Shown piece after piece: positions 25,068 to 33,070 of a stretch of 60,207 nucleotides of DNA. Location of the stretch: positions 1 through 60,207 of the forward strand of contig JAFQBE010000022.1 in assembly GCA_017416765.1 (NCBI GenBank). Reading direction: 5' to 3'. Origin of the DNA: Clostridia bacterium (GTDB lineage: Bacteria > Bacillota > Clostridia > Oscillospirales > Acutalibacteraceae). Made by a program: the position numbers and the translations under genes. Under the pieces are notes generated by a model that was not told the origin of the DNA, did not search any database, and was given only the letters and a program-made list of their open reading frames with translations. Positions within the stretch are counted from its first letter, which is position 1. Every line of letters begins with the position of its first letter.

Positions 25068-25080
25068 ATTATTCCCACTC
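25068..25080. repeat. Right attachment repeat, within guaA end
   Basis: This copy of attattcccactc covers the guaA stop codon and the preceding Glu-Trp-Glu codons on the minus strand. Insertion on this repeat leaves the protein unchanged. Confidence 0.82.
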
Positions 25081-26052
25081 TATTGTGCCTGTGGGCTTCG
25101 GGGTGAGGTCGTAGAGGACACGGTTGATGCCTTCGACTTCTGCAGTGATTCTTGCTGTGATTGTGTTGAGAACGCTGTAGGGGATTTCTTCGATGGTTGC
25201 GCTCATAGCATCTGTTGTGTTTACAGCGCGGATGATTGCGGGCCAGCCTTCGTAGCGCTTGCCGTCTCTTACGCCTACGCTCTTCATATCGGGTACTGCG
25301 ATGAAGTACTGCCATACATGAGCGGAAAGACCGGACTTATCAAATTCTTCGCGGAGAATAGCATCTGCTTCGCGGAGTGCATGAAGTCTGTCGCGTGTGA
25401 TTGCGCCGAGGCAGCGTACACCGAGGCCGGGACCCGGGAAGGGCTGACGGTCAACCATTTCTGCGGGGAGACCGAGTGCTCTGCCGACTACGCGAACTTC
25501 GTCTTTGTAAAGCAGCTTAATAGGCTCAACAAGACCGAAGTGAAGGTCTTCGGGGAGACCACCTACATTGTGGTGGGCTTTGACACCCTTGCTTTCGATA
25601 ATGTCGGGGTAGATTGTACCTTGTGCAAGGAAATCAACATCGTCTGCAAGCTTGCGTGCTTCTTCTGCGAAAAGGTAAATAAATTCGTTGCCTATAATTT
25701 TACGCTTTGTTTCGGGGTCTGCAACATCAACAAGCTTGTCGAGGAAACGGTCAGTTGCATCAACATAAATGAGGTTAGCGTCAAGTCCGTTTTTGAAAAC
25801 TTCAATTACGTTTTCGCTTTCGCCCTTACGCATGAGACCGTGGTTAACATGAACGCAGACAAGCTGCTTGCCGATAGCCTTGATAAGCAGGGCTGCGACA
25901 ACGGAGCTGTCAACACCGCCGGAGAGTGCAAGAAGAACTTTTTTGTCGCCTACCTGTTCGCGCACGAGAGCAACCTGCTCGTCGATAAAAGCGTTGGCAA
26001 GCTCGGGGGTAGTGATGCGAGCCATTGATTCGGGTCTTTTGTTTGAATCCAT
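25069..26052 (-). CDS. guaA: GMP synthase, ATP-pyrophosphatase subunit
   Basis: It amidates XMP to GMP. The PP-loop LALSGGVDSS is near residue 43. The later QPFPGPGLGVRCLG and the C-terminal dimerisation domain ending in TGTIEWE are typical of GuaA. The protein has about 327 aa and lacks the N-terminal glutamine amidotransferase domain of common bacterial GuaA (over 500 aa), so it is the two-subunit or ammonia-using form. The amidotransferase must be elsewhere if it exists. The ATG at 26052 follows AAGGAGG. Its 3' end is the attachment site of the mobile element. Confidence 0.93.
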   Translation of the reverse strand: MDSNKRPESMARITTPELANAFIDEQVALVREQVGDKKVLLALSGGVDSSVVAALLIKAIGKQLVCVHVNHGLMRKGESENVIEVFKNGLDANLIYVDATDRFLDKLVDVADPETKRKIIGNEFIYLFAEEARKLADDVDFLAQGTIYPDIIESKGVKAHHNVGGLPEDLHFGLVEPIKLLYKDEVRVVGRALGLPAEMVDRQPFPGPGLGVRCLGAITRDRLHALREADAILREEFDKSGLSAHVWQYFIAVPDMKSVGVRDGKRYEGWPAIIRAVNTTDAMSATIEEIPYSVLNTITARITAEVEGINRVLYDLTPKPTGTIEWE

Positions 26053-26234
26053 ATATTTGTTTCCTCCTTGAGAATATATTAACATAGAAATTATGATAGT
26101 TTATTATAAGCCTAATAATATCAAAAATCAACAGTATTTTTAACGCTAATTTGCTTTTTATTAAAAAATTTTTGTGCAAATATTGAAATAAGCGCTATTA
26201 ATATTAATACTTTGATTATTGATAATTTAACTTT

Positions 26235-26250
26235 TTTATGTTAACATAAA
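26235..26250. promoter_or_regulatory. 16-bp palindrome upstream of secreted protein gene
   Basis: TTTATGTTAACATAAA is a perfect palindrome about 37 bp before the start of the 850-aa gene, with a TATAAT-like box (caatataat) after it. It may be an operator. No other clear copy was found in the window. Confidence 0.4.
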
Positions 26251-26286
26251 AACAATATAATTTTTGCCAAAGGAGAATCTGAAACC

Positions 26287-28839
26287 ATGACTTTTTTAAA
26301 ACAGATTTTTGCGGTTATTCTATCATTCCTTCAGATGCTGGTTATGAATGTCAGCTATGGAGAATATGTCAAACCCGAAGCACCGCAAAAGCAGGAAACC
26401 GAGCTTGTAAACGATATCAGCGGTGATACTACGCTTGCTGATTCAATCAAATATGCTTCTTCTGTTGCAAGTGAGGTTGACGCTTATTATACCGATGGCG
26501 AGCGTACAGCCTTTGCGCTTGAAAATACGCAGATGGTGTTTACGCACACTTTAGGTAACATAAACGGTGCAACTTTAGCTGATAAAGACGGTAACAGTTA
26601 TATAAGTCAGTTCGATACCTTTTATACAAAGGGCGGATTAAATCACTATTTTTCAAGCTCTGAAAGCGAAGGCAGAGTAAATGTAATACGCCTTGGCGAA
26701 TACTATTACGAATGTCATATCCGCGATTACGGTGCGGCAGAAAACGAATTTAAAATTGACAAAACTTACCACGTTTATGCTGACAGGCTTTATACCCAGT
26801 ATTCACTCCTTGCAAGCGAAGCTTCAACCGCACTTGAAGCTTTCGGCAGTGAGATTATGATTGATGCAAATACCGTAAAGGCTGTTGAAGTAAAGGACAA
26901 AAACGGTGTACACGATAACCTTAATATAATCGACTATGCAAGCGTTGAATACGCTGCGTTTGATATTGACGGTGTAGGTGTAGTCGGCTTTATTGTACCT
27001 GCTGACGGTTCAACAAAGGAAATGAAGGTTGAACAGTACGGCGATACATATTATGTTACACAGTACGCAAATTACACCGCGGGCACAGGCATCAACAAGT
27101 ACGATGAAACAGGCGGCTATGACCTTAACAGCGTAACTTTCGGCTGTCGTATTTATAGCGATGCAACCCACAGCTTTGCCGGTATAAGCAAAGCTGCTGA
27201 GCTTGAAAGGAATCCGCTGGAGGGTATTACCGTAGCTGCAGGCAATTCAAATGCAGCATACCTCGGTTATGATGCACTCAACGGTGCATACACACTTCGT
27301 ATGGACGGTACGGATTTTAATACGGCTTATGCCAACCCCACCCTGCATTTTACTGCACCGATTTCAATTACCTGTGATGATAACGACAGAGATATTTATA
27401 TCCGCGCAAGAGGTAACAACGGCTGCCTTGAAGCGGGTGCAATACTTGATGATACAAACACTCTTGTTCCGATAAATGTTCAGGTTTGTAAAAACTTCCA
27501 GGGTGACGGCGGTGAACCTTTCTACAGCGTGAAGGACTATCAGTACGGCGACAGCTTCTTCCCCGTAAGCCTTAAAGCAAACGAAACGCTCAACTTTACG
27601 CTTCTCAATCTTTATCAGAACTGGGGCAATAATCCGCTCAAGCAGCTTTCTTCAATTGAGTTCCACGTTTCCTACTACCATCTTTCAACGGGTGTAACGG
27701 AAACCAACTGTATTGCACCCTATTTTGTATACGGCAAGGACGGCTGGACTCTGCCTGACTTCCGCAACAGAAGCGGTAATATGTGGGCATCTCAGCCGCA
27801 GTTCAACTCCGTATGTACACTTGAGTTTATGACCTATGACAAGAGAATTCTCGGTATCAGATCCGAAGAAGTACTCAGTGAATACAAGGGTTGTGAAATT
27901 GACAGCACGGGTCTGCTCTACAGCGATATTACCAACGATTACGAATCCGACTGTGATGCCTACACCTATTCGGTGCGCCACGTTGAATTCCCGCAGACAG
28001 ATGAAAACAGAACTTACTATACGCTCGATGTTAAATTCAACCGTGAAATAACTTTTGCTGATTTCAAGCGCGATTTCAGCCTGTTCTATGCTGACGGACG
28101 CTACATAAACTTCAATAAGTTCGGTTATCTCGATGCTGAAAACAATCCTGCATCGGCTGACGCAAATCCCTTGACAAGGCAGTATTACACGCTCGGCGAT
28201 GAATGTCCCTATTGGGGCTTCTATAACACAACGGAATGCACCAATCCTGACCTTGAAGCGGTGTTTGGCTGTAACTTCGCTATGGTTATAAAGGATAGCA
28301 AAATCGTTGTCGGCGGCGAAGAACAGGATATTGCTTTTGTTGCAAGACTCAACCCCAACGAAGAAACAACCAGCGGTAGTTTGACTCTTGATGCAAAGAA
28401 AATCACCTTTATGCCGGGTGACAGCATCACAATTGATATGATACTCCTTCCCTGGGGCACAGGTGACGAGGATCACAACGACAATGTGCTTTATGTGCGT
28501 GAGGACAGCGCAATTAAGCCTATGACACTTACCGCTCATACGGGCGAGGTTGTTGAGGATGCGTTTATTCCCACCTTCCGCGCTGAAGACGGCGTTGCAG
28601 AGTTCACCGTTTCCGGCGGCAGAAACAATACCGCTATAAAGATTATGGGCTTTACCAAGCTTGAATGTCCGAAGGTTTATGTAGTAAACGGCGAAAGCAG
28701 AGAACTTGTCAATTTTGCAAGTGAGAATGGTTATGATGGCTATCAGGTGCAATATGAGGATGACGGAACATATTCCTTCACCTTCCTTGATGCGCCCGCA
28801 TCACCGGATGATACGGTAAAGGTTTATATTGAACAGTAA
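26287..28839 (+). CDS. Large secreted protein of unknown function
   Basis: An 850-aa protein with an N-terminal hydrophobic signal (FLKQIFAVILSFLQMLVM). There is no lipobox or sortase motif. The rest appears mostly beta-rich and acidic, with Asp/Asn/Gly-rich turns, which suggests several beta-sandwich domains. Segments such as LEAFGSEIMID in the first third could suit a glycan-active or glycan-binding protein, but I recognise no family and see no safe catalytic motif. AAAGGAG lies before the ATG. It is monocistronic, divergent from guaA, and followed by a hairpin terminator. Its function cannot be stated from sequence alone. Confidence 0.75.
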   Translation: MTFLKQIFAVILSFLQMLVMNVSYGEYVKPEAPQKQETELVNDISGDTTLADSIKYASSVASEVDAYYTDGERTAFALENTQMVFTHTLGNINGATLADKDGNSYISQFDTFYTKGGLNHYFSSSESEGRVNVIRLGEYYYECHIRDYGAAENEFKIDKTYHVYADRLYTQYSLLASEASTALEAFGSEIMIDANTVKAVEVKDKNGVHDNLNIIDYASVEYAAFDIDGVGVVGFIVPADGSTKEMKVEQYGDTYYVTQYANYTAGTGINKYDETGGYDLNSVTFGCRIYSDATHSFAGISKAAELERNPLEGITVAAGNSNAAYLGYDALNGAYTLRMDGTDFNTAYANPTLHFTAPISITCDDNDRDIYIRARGNNGCLEAGAILDDTNTLVPINVQVCKNFQGDGGEPFYSVKDYQYGDSFFPVSLKANETLNFTLLNLYQNWGNNPLKQLSSIEFHVSYYHLSTGVTETNCIAPYFVYGKDGWTLPDFRNRSGNMWASQPQFNSVCTLEFMTYDKRILGIRSEEVLSEYKGCEIDSTGLLYSDITNDYESDCDAYTYSVRHVEFPQTDENRTYYTLDVKFNREITFADFKRDFSLFYADGRYINFNKFGYLDAENNPASADANPLTRQYYTLGDECPYWGFYNTTECTNPDLEAVFGCNFAMVIKDSKIVVGGEEQDIAFVARLNPNEETTSGSLTLDAKKITFMPGDSITIDMILLPWGTGDEDHNDNVLYVREDSAIKPMTLTAHTGEVVEDAFIPTFRAEDGVAEFTVSGGRNNTAIKIMGFTKLECPKVYVVNGESRELVNFASENGYDGYQVQYEDDGTYSFTFLDAPASPDDTVKVYIEQ

Positions 28840-28857
28840 AAATTTTTAATAAACAAC

Positions 28858-28889
28858 AACGGCTTGTGAGTGGAAATTCACAAGCCGTT
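28858..28889. terminator. Hairpin terminator
   Basis: The arms aacggcttgtga (28858-28869) and tcacaagccgtt (28878-28889) form a perfect 12-bp stem followed by a T-run on the plus strand (atgttttttg). It serves the secreted protein gene and possibly the convergent ior operon. Confidence 0.85.
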
Positions 28890-28984
28890 AATGTTTTTTG
28901 TTAAGTTTGTCTTCGCGATTATTTGGTGCAACCAAACTTCACTGTGCAATAACTTTACTTGCCTGCAAGGGCAAACTTAGTTCA

Positions 28985-29413
28985 TTATACTATTTCTTCC
29001 TGCGAAACAATTTTGATGCCGTTATCTGTAAGTATTTTTGCGGCACCGATGTTGTCTTCAACGCGGATAATTATATATGCTTTGCCGATTGTAGGGGTAA
29101 GGAATGCGTAGGCGTATTCAAGGCTGATATGATTATCGGCAAGTACAGCCATAGCGTCGGCAAATGCACCGGGCGTATCTTCAATTTCAACAACAAGTAC
29201 TTCCGTTACCGAGCAGGTGATGCCTGCCGCCTTGAGTACCTTTTCAGCCTTCTCGTAATCGGAAACAAGAAGTCTGAAAATGCCGAAATCGGTTGTGTCT
29301 GCCATGCACATAGCGCGGATGCTTACACCGCCGTCAGCAAGGTATCTTGCTACCGAGGAAAGCTTGCCGTGCTTGTTCTCAACGAATACGGAAATCTGCT
29401 TTACGGGTGTCAT
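28985..29413 (-). CDS. Tandem ACT-domain protein
   Basis: A 142-aa protein of two ACT domains (about 1-68 and 69-142, each with a VEDTPGAFA- or VENKHGKLS-like start). ACT pairs bind amino acids and act as stand-alone regulators. It ends the arylacetate operon, 17 bp after iorB, so it probably senses an aromatic amino acid and tunes the pathway. No DNA-binding domain is present, so regulation would be through protein contact. Confidence 0.83.
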   Translation of the reverse strand: MTPVKQISVFVENKHGKLSSVARYLADGGVSIRAMCMADTTDFGIFRLLVSDYEKAEKVLKAAGITCSVTEVLVVEIEDTPGAFADAMAVLADNHISLEYAYAFLTPTIGKAYIIIRVEDNIGAAKILTDNGIKIVSQEEIV

Positions 29414-29430
29414 ATTAATCCCTGCCTTTA

Positions 29431-30003
29431 TTAATAATTATAACCAAGGTCGAATGCTTTAAGGTTGAGTTCAAGGAATTTGGGCGGTACGGTTGCCTTT
29501 ACGGCTTCAACCCATGTATCGTAGTCGATATCGGTTTTTGCAGCAAGCACACCCATAAGTACTACGTTTACTGCCTTTGATGAGCCTGCTTCAACTGCAA
29601 GTGAAAGTGCGTCAATTGTTGTAACATCTGTGCCAGTGGCTGCAATTGCTTCAATTACGCCCTGCGGATATTCAGCCGAGCCGATTATAACGGGCATAGG
29701 GTCAATCTTCTGTGAATTTACAATCAGCTTACCGCCTTTTTTAAGGTAGGGCAGCCATCTTGCAGCTTCAAGCTGTTCAAAGGAAAGGATGTAGTCTGCT
29801 TCGCCCTTTTCGATTATGGGGGAATAGACTTCTTCACCGTATTTTACATATGTTACAACGCTGCCGCCGCGCTGGCTCATGCCGTGTACTTCGCTTACCT
29901 TGACATCGTAGCCCTTTGCGGTAAGAACTGCACCGAGCAGACGGCTTGAAAGAAGAGTACCCTGACCGCCGACACCGACAATCATTACGCTTTTTGTATT
30001 CAT
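29431..30003 (-). CDS. iorB: Indolepyruvate oxidoreductase subunit beta
   Basis: The gamma-type subunit (190 aa) of 2-oxoacid:ferredoxin oxidoreductases, starting with VGVGGQGTLLSSRLLG and containing VHGMSQRGGSVVTYVKYG. With IorA it interconverts aryl pyruvates and arylacetyl-CoA plus CO2 with ferredoxin. It begins 3 bp after iorA and is co-transcribed with it. Confidence 0.92.
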   Translation of the reverse strand: MNTKSVMIVGVGGQGTLLSSRLLGAVLTAKGYDVKVSEVHGMSQRGGSVVTYVKYGEEVYSPIIEKGEADYILSFEQLEAARWLPYLKKGGKLIVNSQKIDPMPVIIGSAEYPQGVIEAIAATGTDVTTIDALSLAVEAGSSKAVNVVLMGVLAAKTDIDYDTWVEAVKATVPPKFLELNLKAFDLGYNY

Positions 30004-30006
30004 GGC

Positions 30007-31740
30007 TTATTCTCCTTTCTCAATTGCGCCGAAGGCACAAAGCTGCTGACATACACCGCAGCCTATGCACTGTGTGAAGTCGATAACTGCCTTTTTATCT
30101 CTGAAGCTGATTGCAGGGCAGCCAATCTTCATGCAAGCCTTACAGCTTCTGCACTTGTCTGCATTTACTTTAAGCGATTTTTCGTGCTTTACATATTTAA
30201 GAAGTGCGCAGGGTCTGCGTGAAATAATTACCGAAGGTTCTTCAATTTCAAGCTCTTCCTTGATTGCTGTTTCGGTTTCTTTAAGGTTGTACGGGTCAAC
30301 AACGCGTACTCTGTTAATACCTACAGCCTTTGCAAGTGCCTCAAGGTCAACCGCTGTTGCGGGGTCGCCCTTGATTGTTTTGCCGGTTGTGGGGTTCTGC
30401 TGATGACCTGTCATGCCTGTGATGGAGTTGTCGAGGATAATAACGGTTGAATTGCTCATGTTGTAGGCAATATCTATAAGACCCGTAACACCTGAATGAA
30501 TAAAGGTTGAATCGCCTATAACAGCAACGCTCTTCTTTTCATTTGCGCTGTCTGCCTTGTTTCTGCCGTGAAGTGCGGAAACGGAAGCACCCATGCAGAT
30601 GCAGGTATCAATCATACCAAGCGGTTGAAGCGCACCGAGTGTGTAACAGCCTATATCACCGCTTACGGTAACATTGAGCTTTTTGAGTGCGTAGAAAAGA
30701 CCTCTGTGCGGGCAACCTGCGCAAAGTACGGGAGGTCTGCCGGGAATTTCAAGGTCAGTTGCAACGCTGTCGGTAGTTGTACCGAGTATATTCTTGGCTA
30801 TCATGCTCTGTGAATATTCACCCTGAATGGTGAAGGCTTCCTTGCCGATAACTTCAATACCGTTTGCCTTGCAGTGTTCTTCAATGAACGGGTCAAGCTC
30901 TTCAAGCACATAAACCTTATCGCACTTTGAAGCAAAGTCCTTAATAATGTTTACGGGCAGGGGATATACACAGCCGAGCTTTAAGTAAGAAGCGTTCTTG
31001 CCGAGAGCTTCTTTGGCATACTGATAGCAGATACCGGAAGTGATGACACCGATTTTTGTATCGTTCATCTCTACCTTATTAAGCTCGCAGCTTTCTGCCC
31101 ATTCAGCCTGGTCAAGAAGGCGCTGTTCAACAACAACGTGTCTTGTTTTTGCCATAGCGGGCATCATAACATATTTCTGCGGGTTCTTTGTATATTCCTT
31201 AACGCCGATATCGTTTCTTTCGCCCAGTTCAACAAGGCTGCGTGAATGTGCAACTCTTGTAGTAAGGCGAAGAATAACGGGGCAGTCAAACTTTTCGGAA
31301 AGCTCAAAAGCCTTTTTTGAAAATTCAAGGCACTCTGCGGAGTCGGAAGGTTCAAGCATCATAACCTTTGCAGCCTTTGCGTAGTGGCGTGAATCCTGCT
31401 CGTTCTGGGAGGAATGCATACCGGGGTCGTCGGCTACTGCAAGCACCCAGCCTGCATTTACTCCTGTATATGAGCCTGTGAAGATAGCTTCTGAAGCAAC
31501 ATTTAAGCCTACATGTTTCATACCGCAGAAGGAGCGTGCGCCTGCAATTGCGGCACCGAGTGCAGCTTCGGCGGCAACCTTTTCGTTAGGTGCCCATTCT
31601 GAATAAACATCATCATATGTTGAAATGAATTCGGTAATTTCCGTACTGGGTGTACCGGGGTAGCTGGAGGCTACACGCAGTCCGCCTTCGTAAAGACCTC
31701 TTGCTACGGCTTCGTTACCGATTTTAAGTTCCTTAGCCAT
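30007..31740 (-). CDS. iorA: Indolepyruvate ferredoxin oxidoreductase subunit alpha
   Basis: This thiamine-diphosphate enzyme subunit of 577 aa has an N-terminal pyrimidine-binding domain (VASSYPGTPSTEI), a central TPP-binding domain (GDSTFIHSGVTGLIDIAYN and a downstream D-N-S motif) and a C-terminal pair of [4Fe-4S] sites, CRSCKACMKIGCP and CIGCGVCQQLC. It oxidises indolepyruvate and phenylpyruvate, or runs in reverse to make them from arylacetyl-CoA when reduced ferredoxin is plentiful. The neighbouring ligase and transporter favour the reverse, assimilatory direction. This is inference. Confidence 0.94.
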   Translation of the reverse strand: MAKELKIGNEAVARGLYEGGLRVASSYPGTPSTEITEFISTYDDVYSEWAPNEKVAAEAALGAAIAGARSFCGMKHVGLNVASEAIFTGSYTGVNAGWVLAVADDPGMHSSQNEQDSRHYAKAAKVMMLEPSDSAECLEFSKKAFELSEKFDCPVILRLTTRVAHSRSLVELGERNDIGVKEYTKNPQKYVMMPAMAKTRHVVVEQRLLDQAEWAESCELNKVEMNDTKIGVITSGICYQYAKEALGKNASYLKLGCVYPLPVNIIKDFASKCDKVYVLEELDPFIEEHCKANGIEVIGKEAFTIQGEYSQSMIAKNILGTTTDSVATDLEIPGRPPVLCAGCPHRGLFYALKKLNVTVSGDIGCYTLGALQPLGMIDTCICMGASVSALHGRNKADSANEKKSVAVIGDSTFIHSGVTGLIDIAYNMSNSTVIILDNSITGMTGHQQNPTTGKTIKGDPATAVDLEALAKAVGINRVRVVDPYNLKETETAIKEELEIEEPSVIISRRPCALLKYVKHEKSLKVNADKCRSCKACMKIGCPAISFRDKKAVIDFTQCIGCGVCQQLCAFGAIEKGE

Positions 31741-31756
31741 TATCTTTCCTCTTTCT

Positions 31757-33061
31757 TTATTTGTTTTCTTTTCTTAAATCTACTACTCTTTTTGCCTTGC
31801 CGACAAAGCGTTCAATAGTGCCGTGTTCAACAATGCTGATTTTGCACTGAATACCGAGTACGGTCTGAATCTTTCTGCCGATATCCTTCTGAAGCTGTTG
31901 AATTTTGCCGTAGCTGTCAAGCAGACTGCTGTCAACAAGCTCAACCTGAACCTCAAGCGTATCCGCAAAGCCTTCGCGGCGCACAACAAGCTGGTAGTGC
32001 GGGCTTACCTGGTCAATGCTGATGAGCACGCTTTCAATCTGCGACGGGAAGATGTTTACGCCGCGAATTTTGAGCATATCGTCGCTTCTGCCCTGAACCT
32101 TTTCCATGCGTGCGTGTGTTCTGCCGCATTTGCAGGGTTCGTAGGTGAGCTTTGTAATATCGCGTGTTCTGTAACGCAGCAGGGGAATGCCCTCTTTTGT
32201 AAGCGTTGTAACAAGCAGTTCGCCATATTCGCCTTCGGGCTTTGCTTCAAGTGTTTCCGAATCTACAATTTCGGGCAGGAAGAAATCTTCATTAAAATGA
32301 AGTCCGTTTCGCTCGCGGCATTCGCCCGATACACCGGGACCCATAAGCTCGCTCATGCCGTAGTTATCTGTAGCGAAAAGTCCCCAGCCGTTTTCAATCT
32401 GTGTTCTCATTTCAGGTGTGCAGCCTTCCGAGCCGAAAAGACCGAGCTTTAATTTATAATCGCTCATCGGGTATTCGAGGCTTTTTGCGGTTTCACACAT
32501 ATAAAGTGCGTATGACGGTGTGGCAACAAGTGCGGTAGTGCCGAAATCGCGCATATACATCAAAGCCTTTTCTGTGTTGCCGCTTGAATTCGGAATAACT
32601 GTTGCGCCTATTTTTTCAAGCCCGTAGTGCAGACCGAGCGCACCGGTAAACATACCGTAGCCGAATGAAATCTGAACTATGTCGTCGCTTGTTGCGCCTG
32701 CGGCAGTACAGATTCGTGCCATACAGTCGGACCATATATCAAGGTCATGCTTGGTGTAGCCTACAACCGTGGGCTTGCCGGTAGTGCCGGAGGAAGCGTG
32801 AATACGGACAATTTCCTTCATCGGCTTTGCGAAAAGACCAAAGGGATAGTTGTCACGCAGGTCAGCCTTTGTCGTGGGCGGTATGTACCTGATATCTTCA
32901 AGTGATTTGATTTTGTCCGCAGTTACACCAGCTTCATCAAGCTTTTTTGTGTAAAAGGGTACATTTTTGTAGCAGTAGTCTACAGTCCATTTAAGCCTTT
33001 CCAGCTGCAATTCTTCGAGCTGCTTTCGGGGCATTGTTTCAATGTCTTTTTGGAAGAACAT
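31757..33061 (-). CDS. paaK: Phenylacetate-CoA ligase
   Basis: This adenylate-forming enzyme of 434 aa activates phenylacetate and similar aryl acids to CoA thioesters. The AMP-binding loop ASSGTTGKPTVVGYT, the YGMSELMGPGV motif and the C-terminal RSDDMLKIRGVNIFPSQIE segment are typical for the PaaK family. It lies between the symporter and iorA, 10 and 16 bp away. This arrangement suggests uptake and activation of arylacetates ahead of reductive carboxylation by IorAB. Confidence 0.92.
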   Translation of the reverse strand: MFFQKDIETMPRKQLEELQLERLKWTVDYCYKNVPFYTKKLDEAGVTADKIKSLEDIRYIPPTTKADLRDNYPFGLFAKPMKEIVRIHASSGTTGKPTVVGYTKHDLDIWSDCMARICTAAGATSDDIVQISFGYGMFTGALGLHYGLEKIGATVIPNSSGNTEKALMYMRDFGTTALVATPSYALYMCETAKSLEYPMSDYKLKLGLFGSEGCTPEMRTQIENGWGLFATDNYGMSELMGPGVSGECRERNGLHFNEDFFLPEIVDSETLEAKPEGEYGELLVTTLTKEGIPLLRYRTRDITKLTYEPCKCGRTHARMEKVQGRSDDMLKIRGVNIFPSQIESVLISIDQVSPHYQLVVRREGFADTLEVQVELVDSSLLDSYGKIQQLQKDIGRKIQTVLGIQCKISIVEHGTIERFVGKAKRVVDLRKENK

Positions 33062-33070
33062 AAGTATATA

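Larger units (their letters stand above)
8374..25080. mobile_element. Integrative mobilizable element in guaA 3' end
   Basis: The 13-bp repeat attattcccactc occurs at 8374-8386 and 25068-25080 in direct orientation. The right copy contains the stop and last three codons (Glu-Trp-Glu) of guaA. Between the copies lie a tyrosine integrase, an excisionase-like protein, a repressor, a MobC-like protein, a RepA-like helicase, a MobV-type relaxase, TnpV and a restriction/defence cargo operon. No type IV secretion genes are present, so it is an integrative mobilizable element and not a self-transmissible one. The guaA 3' end is a known insertion site for such elements. Its size is about 16.7 kb. The cargo end is visibly AT-richer than the chromosome around it. 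Confidence 0.88.

Noticed and set aside
8374-25080. Conjugation (type IV secretion) genes in the element
   Set aside because: None of the genes inside shows VirB4, VirD4 or similar motifs, so the element was called mobilizable and not conjugative.
24937-26028. 363-aa plus-strand open frame over guaA
   Set aside because: It is antisense to the clearly coding guaA and has a Cys/Phe-rich composition typical of a shadow frame.
27685-28752. 355-aa minus-strand open frame over the secreted protein gene
   Set aside because: It is antisense to a gene with a good ribosome site and signal peptide, and shows no domain or start signal.
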